Origin: Flavobacteriales bacterium
GTDB lineage: Bacteria > Bacteroidota > Bacteroidia > Flavobacteriales_F > PHOS-HE28
NCBI GenBank assembly: GCA_023382455.1
Contig: JAHDVX010000017.1
Span: 1 to 64,000 of the forward strand
Direction of reading: 5' to 3'
Length of the DNA stretch: 64,000 bases
Shown: positions 1 through 7,937 of the stretch, one piece after another
Numbering within the stretch: position 1 is the stretch's first letter
How the letters are laid out: every line of letters begins with the position of its first letter
Translations under genes and position numbers: made by a program
The notes under the pieces: generated by a model
The model's input: the letters and a program-made list of their open reading frames with translations, nothing else
What the model was told of the DNA's origin: nothing
Databases searched by the model: none

Positions 1-1187
1 AGGAATACTATCCGTTCGGGGACACGTGCTTCGGAGCGTTCGCCAAGAAGCGGTACCGCTACGTGGGCAAGGAGAAGGACAACGAAAGCGGGTTGTATTA
101 CTATGGGGCGCGGTATTATGCGGGGTGGATGTGCCGGTTTATTTCAGTGGACCCGTTGGCGGCGAGTTATGCGCACTTGAACCCCTATAATTATGCTGGG
201 AATAAGCCGATAGGGGACTTGGATATTGATGGGATGCAATCACCCACGGAACCGGTTGCCGAGACTCAGAAATACGGATTTGCTTCCGGTAACGAAGCGT
301 TCGACGCAGTGGCCAACAAGGTGCTATCGGATCATTCGAGTGGCACGGCGGTCAACATTGAGATCACCCAATGTGATGGCTACGCTGAAGGGAGCATCGA
401 GGTTGATGGCGTGACCGCATATTACGACACCGTACGCGGATTCTATGACGCTGAGGGCAATGCCTTAACGGCAAATGCTGAAGGCGACTTGCATACGGAT
501 GGAGCTATGAACAACGCGGCAGGAGCGTTGAGCATCTCAGTAACAAGGGACGGAATCATTCGTGAGCAATACCTTGAACAGAATCCTCGAAGGGCAAGTC
601 GGTTCGTGGAGGCAATCGAGGATGCGCCGACGTTAAAGGATGCCCGATCGTTGGCAAAAGAAGCCTTTGATACTCGGAATGCGCATCGAACAGCGATGCA
701 AGAACGCCTCACGCATGCTGGTGAAGCCTACTCCAAGACCGTGGAGAATAAACAACGGACCTTCGAGAGCATGGAGGAAAAGGCTGGTAAAACGAAGGAG
801 GGGTACAAGAGTATCGCTGAGAAGTCCGGATCAGGAAGCAATAAGGGCGTTACCGCCGCTGCAAAAGGGCTTAAGTGGCTCGGCATAGCTGGAACTATCA
901 TCTCCACCATTTTTTCAGTGAGAAGGATTATCACTGCTCCACCGCCGAATCGAGGGCAAGTCGCTATTGAGGAAGGGGCTGGGCTTGCTGGTGGTCTATT
1001 GGGTGGATGGCTTGGCGGCATGGCTGGAGCAGGACTGGCGACCTTGGTTCTCGGAGGGCCAGTTGGATGGGCGGCTTTGGGCATCATTGCCGTTGTCAGT
1101 ATTGCTGGCGCGTATGTCGGAAGCGAGCTTGCCCGCGACGCAGTTCAATCCAACGAACCGCTGTCAATTCCACGGTTCAGTTTCTAA
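1..1187 (+). CDS. Rhs core/tip protein, 5' truncated by window edge, glycine-zipper membrane-active C-terminus
   Basis: The frame is open from base 3 and begins inside the Rhs repeat-associated core (EYYPFG, then the RYVGKEKD, GLYYYGARYY and DPLA..YNYAGNKPIGDLDIDG landmarks, ending near base 235). The core shell normally encloses and releases a variable C-terminal toxin tip. Here the tip is about 310 residues: an unrecognised region, a charged helical stretch (bases 640-850), then a hydrophobic segment (KWLGIAGTIISTIFSV) and a long Gly/Ala-rich segment (bases 970-1130) with repeated GxxxG spacing. That composition suggests a pore-forming or membrane-inserting tip; this is inference, as no named toxin family is recognised. 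A membrane protein gene follows after 4 bases, as expected for a cognate immunity gene. No secretion gene (VgrG, PAAR, T6SS) is in view. The N-terminal part lies outside the window. Confidence 0.85.
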   Translation, partial: EYYPFGDTCFGAFAKKRYRYVGKEKDNESGLYYYGARYYAGWMCRFISVDPLAASYAHLNPYNYAGNKPIGDLDIDGMQSPTEPVAETQKYGFASGNEAFDAVANKVLSDHSSGTAVNIEITQCDGYAEGSIEVDGVTAYYDTVRGFYDAEGNALTANAEGDLHTDGAMNNAAGALSISVTRDGIIREQYLEQNPRRASRFVEAIEDAPTLKDARSLAKEAFDTRNAHRTAMQERLTHAGEAYSKTVENKQRTFESMEEKAGKTKEGYKSIAEKSGSGSNKGVTAAAKGLKWLGIAGTIISTIFSVRRIITAPPPNRGQVAIEEGAGLAGGLLGGWLGGMAGAGLATLVLGGPVGWAALGIIAVVSIAGAYVGSELARDAVQSNEPLSIPRFSF

Positions 1188-1191
1188 GGCC

Positions 1192-1677
1192 ATGCCTTTG
1201 AGATACGCAAGAAGTGATTTGAACAACGCATCAATGGGGTTGTTCGTCTTTTTGGGCCTTGCAGGCGCAATGGCCGCTTTTGCATTGGATCAACGCACTC
1301 TTGGCCTTGTGGTCATGGTTGCAATTCTGGTCATCGCGTGGCTCATTGACAGGAAGTTCGTTGCCGTCGAACCATTCACCGTTGTATTCAGAAGATCGGG
1401 CAATGAACTCCAAATAGAGAAGTCGTTCTTTTTGGTTCCTTACTCGAAGCGAAGACTTCCCTTTACCCATTTGACAACCACAACCAACGACATTGTCCTA
1501 CATGATGGCGGACATTCATCACTTGTGAATGTTACGGACAGCTTGGAGTTGGACAAGGTGGATATCGCACTTTCGGGCACATTTGTGGATGCCTTTCAAG
1601 TAATTGGTGATTCCCATTCAATACATCAAGGCATGGTGGATCTGCTATCTGGTGGCGAACACATCAACCATGGGTAA
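1192..1677 (+). CDS. Small membrane protein, putative immunity to the upstream Rhs tip
   Basis: A 161-residue protein starting at ATG 1192, four bases after the stop of the Rhs gene; the frame is open further upstream but that part overlaps the Rhs gene. Residues about 14-50 form two closely spaced hydrophobic segments (FVFLGLAGAMAAFAL and LGLVVMVAILVIAWLI), followed by a soluble domain of about 110 residues. I recognise no family. Its position directly behind a polymorphic toxin tip and its membrane topology suit an immunity protein against a membrane-active toxin, in the way colicin pore immunities are membrane proteins. The function is inferred from context only. Confidence 0.6.
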   Translation: MPLRYARSDLNNASMGLFVFLGLAGAMAAFALDQRTLGLVVMVAILVIAWLIDRKFVAVEPFTVVFRRSGNELQIEKSFFLVPYSKRRLPFTHLTTTTNDIVLHDGGHSSLVNVTDSLELDKVDIALSGTFVDAFQVIGDSHSIHQGMVDLLSGGEHINHG

Positions 1678-1706
1678 CGCGGATATGCTGCGCATACGGT
1701 AATGCG

Positions 1707-3299
1707 ATGAATCGTCACTTTGGGGCAACGCACCACATCCAGCCGAGCAACATCCACGACACAACCGGGATCACCCCTTCGATACAACGAAGCCGTAGCT
1801 GTTTTGAAAATTCCGCGTTTTGGCAGTGTCTTGATAATCGGATAGGGAGGAAAAGAGTACCTTCGGCCAAGTTCTTTGACATACGTCCCGGAACGGCGGA
1901 CCCCGCCCGGTACTACAACACGCTGCACTGCCCGTCCCGCCTAAGCGGGATGATGGACGGGCGCAGCCGCATCGCCACCATCCGAATAGGCAATGATGCG
2001 GAGGACGCCACGCCCACCATCAAGTTCAACTTGGAGGACCACTTGGGTACCTCCAGTGTAATGCTGGATTCCGGCGGGAACCTCATCAACCGGGAGGAGT
2101 ACTATCCTTTCGGGGAGACCAGCTTCGGGGCCTTTGCGAAGAAGCGGTACCGCTATGTGGGGAAGGAGAAGGACAATGAGAGTGGCCTGTACTACTATGG
2201 AGCGCGGTATTATGCGGGGTGGATGTGCCGGTTCGTGAGCGTGGATCCGCTGGCGGCGAACTATGCGCACTTGAACCCATATAATTATGCAGGTAACAAG
2301 CCGATAGGGGATCTGGATATTGATGGGTTGCAGGGGACGGGGGAGCAGCAAAGCGGGGACGGTAGCCCGATGACGCAGGTTCCAGCCACCGATGGAGTAC
2401 CCACCTTCGAACTCAAAGCGGCCGAGATCGTTCGGTCGAAGACGGAAGGCCAAGGGGATTCGGCAAGCCCGTCCGTGGCTTCGACCGCTCCGGTGCTGGC
2501 AGCAGATCAAACCGCAAGACCGGGGGCCATCCGCCAGCCCCATAGTCCTCCGAGGCTGCCGGATGCCGCCCCGCAAGCAGGCTTTCTCGGTTTGAAGCCC
2601 GTAGGGGCACAATCACAACAGACCATAGGCCCGGCGGATGACAGCTACGCCCATAAGCTGATGTCCGATCAACATCGCTTGACAAACTATCTCAATAAGC
2701 AAAAGGAAGGCAGGCGGCAGCTTGACCCCACGGCCATGGCGGGCGCGGAGGGTTTGATAACAGCGGCTCAGCATCCGGTGGACGTGGCGTTGGTCTTTGT
2801 GCCGGAACTGCTGTTGATGCGTGTTCAGAAAGTCGCTGAAGCATACCGGTTGGCAAATGGGATCGTTAGATCAAGTGAGGTTACCGTATTTCACACAGTA
2901 CGGAGTTCCGAGCAAGCAAGCAGCATGTTGAGGGGTGTTGATGCCACGAGGCTGAGTACAGGTAGTCGGTTTGGAGCTGGAGTTTATACATCTGAGCAAG
3001 TAGGAACAACACTACTTGAGCTATCCGCTCACAATGCCACTGGCAGTCATACAATTCGCTATGCGTTGGACTTGAACAAGGCGAAGGTCCTCGACCTTAC
3101 TGAGTTTTCTACCGCTGCTGAATGGGGTTATGCTGGTGGTGGAATATCCACGGCCACACAGAGTATCGGGGCCAAAGCTTTCGATGCGGGCTACTCTGTT
3201 GTGAAATTCCCATCCGTACGAGGGCCCGGTTCCAATTATGCAGTGATAGGGAACTTTGAAGAGTTATTGAAGGCGCACATGATATTCCCTGTACCATGA
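1707..3299 (+). CDS. Truncated Rhs core with RES/ADP-ribosyltransferase-like C-terminal toxin tip
   Basis: The 530-residue frame shows Rhs similarity only from about base 1951 (MDGRSRIATIRIG, then EDHLG, EYYPFG and the full core to base 2330). The first 80 residues do not look Rhs-like, so the true start is unclear and the gene may be a displaced tip cassette rather than a complete Rhs protein. After a Pro/Ala-rich linker, the last 140 residues carry FHTVRSSEQ (around residue 395), STGSRFGAGVYTSE (R421), LLELS (E438) and GYSVVKFPSVRGPGSNY (S503). This order of Arg, Glu and a Ser in a PSxR context resembles the RES-domain / ART-fold toxins that attack NAD+ or transfer ADP-ribose. The assignment rests on motif resemblance. 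The stop overlaps the start of the next gene (ATGA). Confidence 0.7.
   Translation: MNRHFGATHHIQPSNIHDTTGITPSIQRSRSCFENSAFWQCLDNRIGRKRVPSAKFFDIRPGTADPARYYNTLHCPSRLSGMMDGRSRIATIRIGNDAEDATPTIKFNLEDHLGTSSVMLDSGGNLINREEYYPFGETSFGAFAKKRYRYVGKEKDNESGLYYYGARYYAGWMCRFVSVDPLAANYAHLNPYNYAGNKPIGDLDIDGLQGTGEQQSGDGSPMTQVPATDGVPTFELKAAEIVRSKTEGQGDSASPSVASTAPVLAADQTARPGAIRQPHSPPRLPDAAPQAGFLGLKPVGAQSQQTIGPADDSYAHKLMSDQHRLTNYLNKQKEGRRQLDPTAMAGAEGLITAAQHPVDVALVFVPELLLMRVQKVAEAYRLANGIVRSSEVTVFHTVRSSEQASSMLRGVDATRLSTGSRFGAGVYTSEQVGTTLLELSAHNATGSHTIRYALDLNKAKVLDLTEFSTAAEWGYAGGGISTATQSIGAKAFDAGYSVVKFPSVRGPGSNYAVIGNFEELLKAHMIFPVP
1931..1961. repeat. Nested inverted repeat at the left edge of the second Rhs module
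   Basis: Outer arms CCCGTCC (1931-1937) and GGACGGG (1955-1961) are perfect complements and enclose a second stem, CCGC/GCGG, with a CTAA loop. Recognisable Rhs coding similarity starts inside the right arm, so the element sits at the junction between unrelated and Rhs-derived sequence. It may be a REP-like insertion or a recombination scar. Confidence 0.5.
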
Positions 3300-3745
3300 A
3301 ACTACCGGCCTTTCAATTCACATGTCGGAACTGTGGCAGCACTTTCGTCGAGCCGGAAGTACCAGAAGGTTCGTACGGGGTATTCTTGTTGCGATCCGCA
3401 GGTGGTGAACGCAGGTCACTTGACGCAGATGTGGATCGTGTGTTTGATGAAATCACCGCACTTGTTCGCGCCGTAACCGGCAATCAATCAAACGATCGGT
3501 CGTTCGCCGCATTACACCATAAAGCATTTTCTGCCACGTGCGATGCGGATAAATCTCATCAGCCATTTATTCTTGGAGCCAATCCAACTTGTCCGAAATG
3601 TGCTTCAAGCGAATTGTCCTGGAAACCACTTCAAGGTGTAGCACCATTTGAAGTCCCCGAAGTGGAACATCACTTATGGCACCAGTTAACCAGTGACCAG
3701 AAGTATGAGGTTATCAAGGGCGCTCTTGGTCAACTGGAAAAGTAG
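3296..3745 (+). CDS. Zinc-ribbon protein, putative immunity to the RES/ART-like tip
   Basis: A 149-residue protein whose ATG overlaps the stop of the upstream Rhs tip gene (ATGA), implying translational coupling. Two Cys pairs, C10-x-x-C13 and C99-x-x-C102, could form one split zinc ribbon. The middle is charged and soluble and there is no signal peptide, so it should act in the cytoplasm, where a NAD- or ADP-ribose-directed toxin would also act. No family is recognised. The immunity role is inferred from order and overlap. Confidence 0.6.
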   Translation: MKLPAFQFTCRNCGSTFVEPEVPEGSYGVFLLRSAGGERRSLDADVDRVFDEITALVRAVTGNQSNDRSFAALHHKAFSATCDADKSHQPFILGANPTCPKCASSELSWKPLQGVAPFEVPEVEHHLWHQLTSDQKYEVIKGALGQLEK

Positions 3746-3754
3746 CCCGCGCTC

Positions 3755-6238
3755 ATGGGCAGTCTTATGGATCATAACTTTTGGGTAATGTACCGCAGCC
3801 AACCCTTACTGGCGTATTTCAAGGGCAACCCCTTGGAGAAGACGCGCTGGGTGATCAAGGACAGCGCTGTCTGGTCGGGCCTGAAATGGGCCGTGGACTG
3901 GACGCCCTTGGACGAAAGCATCCTCGACACACGGCCCTATACCACCACCTACGCCTACGATGCGCTGAACCGCGTGCGGAACCTGGCCTATCCGGAGGAT
4001 ACCAACGGCCAGCGACAGGAACTCACGCCTAAATACAATCGGGCAGGCTCCCTTGAACGGATCGAGCTGCAAGGCGCGCCCGTGGTGGAGCGCGTGGCCT
4101 ACAATGCCAAAGGCCAGCGCATCCTGCTGGCCCGGGCCAACGGCTTCCATACCCGCTACGCCTATGACCCGGTCACATTCCGCCTGAAGCGCATCCGCAC
4201 CGAACGCTTCACCCAAAGCGGCTACACCTACACGCCCCAGAGCGGCAACGTGCGGCAGGACACCGGCTACGAGTACGACCTCGGCGGAAACATCATCAAG
4301 ATCAAGGAGCGCATCACCGACTGCGGCATCAACGGCTCGTTGCTGGGCAGCGATGCCTTAGACAAAACATTTGAGTACGACCCGCTCAAGCGATTATTGA
4401 AGGCCACCGGCCGCGAGAGCGGCAACAAGTGGAACGGCGACCACTGGGCGCCGACAAGCGCCATGACCGCCAGCCCCAACGCCAACCACGTGCGGGCCTA
4501 TACCCGGAGGTACAGCTACGATAAAGTGGGCAACGTGCAGGAGCTGGTACACCAGGCCATCAGCAACAACTACACGCGCGTATACAATTACACCACCGGC
4601 CTCAACCGCTTGGCCAACATCAGCACCGCAGGCAGCCCGCCCACGGTGAACGCCGCCTTCCTGTACGATGCCAATGGCAACCTGGTGAAGAATGACACCG
4701 AACGCTTATACGAATGGAACGCCGCCGACCAGCTGGCCTACACCAAGCTCCAGACCAGCGGCGCACCCCCGCAAATACAGGCCCATTACCTGTACGATGC
4801 CGCCGGGCAGCGCGTGAAGAGGCTGGTGCGCAACGGCGGCGGGTACCTCATGGAGGCCTGTGTGTACATCGATGGCATCTTCGAGCACCGCTTCCGGGAG
4901 GGCGGTACCCAGCAGACCTCCCTGCTGATCAAGGATGGCCGCAACCAGATCGCCACGGTGCGGGCGGGTGACCCGCTGGACGGGAACATACCCTACTTCA
5001 CTTACGAATTGGAGGACCACCTCGGGTCTCAAGTGGGCCGTATGGATGAGAACGGCACCGCCGTGGACCGCCTGGAGTACTACCCATTCGGCGAATTCAG
5101 CCTAAGGCAGAACCCGGTCCGCTACGGCTACGTGGGCAAGGAGTACGACTTCGAGACGGGGCTGAACTATTATGGGGCGAGGTACTACGCGGCGTGGACG
5201 TGCAGGTTTATTAGCGTGGATCCGCTGGCGGATAAGTACATGTACTTAACACCGTACAACTACGCGGCCAATGACCCCATAGGAGACTTCGACATAGACG
5301 GGCAACAGAACAACAAGTCTGCGCAGGATGGTGGTGGGGATCGAATGAACTTCAGCGACATGCTACCGAAGGGGAACGACACGGACTCCACCAAGCCCCC
5401 GGTAGTACTGCAAATGGAGAAGAAGGCTAATGGCGGTCTTGCAACAGGCAAAGAGTTGGAAGCACCGGATACCGTAGGCAGTGTTGAGGAGATGGTGCAG
5501 TTCGCCTCCAAGAAATTCGATGAGGCTAAGGCTAAAGCGGGGGAGTTGTGGGACAAAGGAGTTGAAACAGTGAAAGAGGCGGCAGACAAAGCGAAGAAGG
5601 AAGCCTTTCGGGCCACAGCAACAGGTGCCGTTGATGCGCTGGATTGGATCAACGATGGCGAATGGTCCACACCTGCGACCGATGACGATGTGAATGCTTA
5701 TCAGCTCTCCTATCAATGGGTACACGGCACGGGCTCAGACCAACGGACGTTTACCGAGAATAGTACCATGGGGCAGCAGATGTTGCAGGCCGACTACGTA
5801 CAGCGCGCCATGTACAGTGCTGGATTAGGTTCGATTACTGGTGGCAACAATACAGCAGATGCAACCCGATCCCTACGAAATGAAAACCCTGCATTGTATG
5901 TCGTTGACTTTACAAACGATGTGACGGGGGCGAATCCAGCGCGTGGTTTCCATGGCAGCATTAACGGGACAGTGACCGCCGGTCCCGCTATCGTATTCTC
6001 GAATTACACAGCATTAGTGCCGCTCACAATTGAGTTGAATGATCGCATGACTGCAACATCCGGCACCCGTGCTTCAGCCACCGTTGGAGGTTACGATATT
6101 CAGAACCCTACCGCTGTTTACAAGACTGAGAACCCTTATGGACCCAACGGACAATTCCGAACCATTGAAGTGACCTACACCATGCGCGTGATCGCCGTGA
6201 TGTCCGTTCCCTCTCCATTACGACTGCCAATACGATGA
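3755..6238 (+). CDS. Rhs repeat protein with uncharacterised C-terminal tip
   Basis: An 827-residue protein. Residues about 50-430 hold YD/RHS repeats (TYAYDALNRV, YEYDLGGNI, FEYDPLKRL, YSYDKVGNV, FLYDANGNLV, YLYDAAGQRV), followed by the core EDHLG, EYYPFG, VGKEYDFETGLNYYGARYY and DPLADKY landmarks to residue about 515. The start at ATG 3755 already lies within the repeat shell; the several hundred N-terminal residues usual for full Rhs proteins are missing, so this is also a truncated module. After the core comes a helical Lys/Ala-rich segment (residues 570-630) and a 190-residue tip containing WVHGTGSDQRTFTENS that I cannot assign. Its core differs from the two upstream modules (LNYYGARYYAAW against LYYYGARYYAGW). 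A lipoprotein gene overlaps its stop. Confidence 0.85.
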   Translation: MGSLMDHNFWVMYRSQPLLAYFKGNPLEKTRWVIKDSAVWSGLKWAVDWTPLDESILDTRPYTTTYAYDALNRVRNLAYPEDTNGQRQELTPKYNRAGSLERIELQGAPVVERVAYNAKGQRILLARANGFHTRYAYDPVTFRLKRIRTERFTQSGYTYTPQSGNVRQDTGYEYDLGGNIIKIKERITDCGINGSLLGSDALDKTFEYDPLKRLLKATGRESGNKWNGDHWAPTSAMTASPNANHVRAYTRRYSYDKVGNVQELVHQAISNNYTRVYNYTTGLNRLANISTAGSPPTVNAAFLYDANGNLVKNDTERLYEWNAADQLAYTKLQTSGAPPQIQAHYLYDAAGQRVKRLVRNGGGYLMEACVYIDGIFEHRFREGGTQQTSLLIKDGRNQIATVRAGDPLDGNIPYFTYELEDHLGSQVGRMDENGTAVDRLEYYPFGEFSLRQNPVRYGYVGKEYDFETGLNYYGARYYAAWTCRFISVDPLADKYMYLTPYNYAANDPIGDFDIDGQQNNKSAQDGGGDRMNFSDMLPKGNDTDSTKPPVVLQMEKKANGGLATGKELEAPDTVGSVEEMVQFASKKFDEAKAKAGELWDKGVETVKEAADKAKKEAFRATATGAVDALDWINDGEWSTPATDDDVNAYQLSYQWVHGTGSDQRTFTENSTMGQQMLQADYVQRAMYSAGLGSITGGNNTADATRSLRNENPALYVVDFTNDVTGANPARGFHGSINGTVTAGPAIVFSNYTALVPLTIELNDRMTATSGTRASATVGGYDIQNPTAVYKTENPYGPNGQFRTIEVTYTMRVIAVMSVPSPLRLPIR

Positions 6239-6678
6239 AAGTCCGGTCAACATTCCCATGGCCTTTTATCAGCACTCTTGTCTTCGCTATCTCGTGCGGC
6301 CCACGAGCGATCCGTTCAACTGATGAAGTGGTGGGCAAGTACACATATTCCTTCCCGACTGGTCAGGTGGAGGTGTTATATCTGAATGCGGACTTGTCCT
6401 ATCGCCAAGAGTTCTTTGGAGACAGTGCGTCGTTCCATAGTGGAGGAGATCCGCTGTTCGGCAATGACGGGAAATGGCGGATCAATAAAGGGAACACAAT
6501 CGTACTTGTTGCGCCTCTTTCATTTTGCAAGAACAGAGACGTTCGCAAGGTTCTAAGTAAACCGGTTCGTTACATTGACTTTAGCCTGCCTTGGATACCT
6601 GCCACGCGAAACCAGAACGCTACATTGTGGTTGAGCGATGACGATTTTTATGTTCTACAACGTGTCCAAGAACCGTGA
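6235..6678 (+). CDS. Small lipoprotein, putative immunity to the third Rhs tip
   Basis: A 147-residue protein starting in an ATGA overlap with the upstream Rhs gene. The N-terminus is a lipoprotein signal (hydrophobic FISTLVFAISC, lipidated Cys about 21). The rest is a beta-rich soluble domain of unknown family. If it is the cognate immunity protein, its periplasmic or outer-membrane location would imply that the third tip acts in the periplasm or envelope. That reading is inference from context. Confidence 0.6.
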   Translation: MKVRSTFPWPFISTLVFAISCGPRAIRSTDEVVGKYTYSFPTGQVEVLYLNADLSYRQEFFGDSASFHSGGDPLFGNDGKWRINKGNTIVLVAPLSFCKNRDVRKVLSKPVRYIDFSLPWIPATRNQNATLWLSDDDFYVLQRVQEP

Positions 6679-6701
6679 CTGATAGTGAACGTGGCCTGCT
6701 C

Positions 6702-6969
6702 CCTCTCTGGCGCGAGCGTCCTCCGCTCGTGCCGTTCTACACCCCTCTCTGGCGCGAGCGTCCTCCGCTCGTGCCGTTCTACACCCTACCCTCCCTCTCT
6801 GGCGCGAGCGTCCTCCGCTCGTGCCGTTCTACACCCCTCTCTGGCGCGAGCGTCCTCCGCTCGTGCCGTTCTACACCCTACCCTCACCATCATGAGCGAA
6901 CGCTACAAGTTCGTTGAGGGCCACTGGGTAAAGGGCGTAAAGGGGGCACGAGCGGAGGACGCTCGCGCC
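6702..6969. repeat. REP-like hairpin units: four direct copies and one inverted
   Basis: A 25-bp unit beginning GGCGCGAGCG, with spacer TCCTC and ending CGCTCGTGCC, occurs at 6709-6733, 6751-6775, 6801-6825 and 6843-6867. It occurs again as its reverse complement at 6945-6969. Each unit folds on itself (GGCxCGAGCG against CGCTCGxGCC). Spacings are 42, 50 and 42 bases because each unit is part of a longer repeat ending GTTCTACACC. The mixed orientation and self-complementarity fit REP elements mobilised by RAYT transposases, not a CRISPR array. Confidence 0.8.
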
Positions 6970-7014
6970 AGAAATGTTGAAGATGCGGGCTTCCTTAGGG
7001 CCATGGGCTTTTAA
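6892..7014 (+). pseudogene. Possible 5' remnant of a REP-associated tyrosine transposase (IS200-like)
   Basis: The frame begins MSERYKFVEGHW, which resembles the N-terminus of Bacteroidota RAYT/TnpA_REP proteins (typically M-S-x-x-Y-K-F). After about 15 codons the similarity stops and the frame runs through the inverted repeat unit to a stop at 7012-7014. The neighbouring repeat units are what such a transposase would act on. Only a dozen residues support this. Confidence 0.35.
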
Positions 7015-7212
7015 AGACCGGGCGCAAGTTCTCCACAGGGGTTGATAAGCCGGACGTTATGCGTTCATGGAAGATCATGCCCGAACCTGAGGAGGGAGGT
7101 TTTCCCGGGCTCTCACGGTTGGTGGTCGGTGAATCGGAACTTGCCGCTTCCGGCAGCGGGAGAGTTGTCCTAACTTTATCGGTCCGCTAAGCATCGGACT
7201 GAAACGAAAGCC

Positions 7213-7473
7213 ATGGACATCGCGAACATCAAACTAACACTGATGGAGCGCCTCATGCTGGTGTGGGACGAGGCCGCCTTGAAGCGCATTGGAACAGCCA
7301 TTGAGACGGAGATCGCCAAAGAGGTCGACCAGGAGGACTATACGGACGAGGAGATCGAGGAATTGGATCGCCGCCAGGCCAGGCACCTCAGCGGCGAAAG
7401 CGCATCGTACACACGCGAGGAAGCATTGCGCATGATGCGTGAAGGGTCCGATAAGTATCGGACCAAGGGATGA
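7213..7473 (+). CDS. Type II antitoxin (RelB/ParD-like addiction module component)
   Basis: An 86-residue acidic protein with a helical N-terminal half (LTLMERLMLVWDEAAL) and a C-terminal segment (SGESASYTREEALRMMRE) typical of short Bacteroidota antitoxins that pair with ParE/RelE toxins. It overlaps the toxin gene downstream by four bases (ATGA), the usual arrangement for antitoxin-first operons. It should bind and neutralise the toxin and repress the operon. A perfect inverted repeat (7445-7464) lies near its 3' end. Confidence 0.75.
   Translation: MDIANIKLTLMERLMLVWDEAALKRIGTAIETEIAKEVDQEDYTDEEIEELDRRQARHLSGESASYTREEALRMMREGSDKYRTKG
7445..7464. repeat. Perfect inverted repeat GGTCCGATA-AG-TATCGGACC
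   Basis: Nine-base arms around a two-base spacer, inside the 3' end of the antitoxin gene. It belongs to a set of CCGATA/TATCGG hairpins also seen at 14157-14172 and 14180-14197, and in a shorter form at 7919-7936. Confidence 0.7.
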
Positions 7474-7763
7474 GCTTCACGCTGGTCATCAAGCCCGAGG
7501 CGATCAAGGAGACCGCCGAGATCTACGCCTATTACAAAGAGATCGACCAGCGGCTTGCCGATCGCTTCGAGAGAGGACTTGACACGGTCTATAGGGAGAT
7601 CCAGCGACGTCCGGAGCGATACGCCATCCGCAAGAAGAACTACCGGCACCTTCAGTTGAAGAAATTCCCCTACCGCGTGGTGTATGCGCTGATCGGCCAA
7701 GAGGTGGTCGTGTTCCAAGTCAGGCATACCCGCCGCAGGCCCAGCAAGGAATACGGGCCATAG
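7470..7763 (+). CDS. Type II toxin, RelE/ParE superfamily
   Basis: A 97-residue basic protein with the ParE/RelE layout: two N-terminal helices (KPEAIKETAEIYAYYKEIDQ, FERGLDTVYREIQRRP) and a C-terminal beta sheet ending in KKFPYRVVYALIGQEVVVFQVRHTRR. KFPYRVVY followed by VRH is characteristic of the family. Members either cleave mRNA on the ribosome (RelE) or poison gyrase (ParE); sequence alone does not say which applies. It is intact and coupled to the antitoxin gene upstream. Confidence 0.85.
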   Translation: MSFTLVIKPEAIKETAEIYAYYKEIDQRLADRFERGLDTVYREIQRRPERYAIRKKNYRHLQLKKFPYRVVYALIGQEVVVFQVRHTRRRPSKEYGP

Positions 7764-7937
7764 GGATAGCGATCGGTCCACGTTGATCGGCCGGCTGAAA
7801 GGTTCCATGCCCCAACAGTGGTGTCCCGCAAAGGCATGGGCAAGCATTTCTTGGCCGAGGTGGACGGACGGGCTTGACGAATGTCTCTCACCACCAACCC
7901 GCTGCACCCGACATTTGCGTCCGATACTTTTCGGACC

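Larger units (their letters stand above)
6679..7212. other. Gene-poor interval holding REP-like repeats and decayed coding fragments
   Basis: It contains four direct and one inverted copy of a hairpin unit, a 40-codon frame at 6892-7014 that resembles the start of a REP-associated transposase, and an open stretch at 6999-7190 (about 60 codons ending TAA, no clear start) that may be another gene remnant. No intact gene is supported. Confidence 0.6.

Noticed and set aside
1-6678. A type VI secretion system as carrier of the Rhs tips
   Set aside because: No VgrG, PAAR, Hcp or sheath genes are in the window, so the export route cannot be named.
6702-6880. Regular short repeats that could be taken for a CRISPR array
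   Set aside because: Spacers are about 17-25 bases, nearly identical between units, and one unit is inverted; no cas genes are in the window. They fit REP-like elements.
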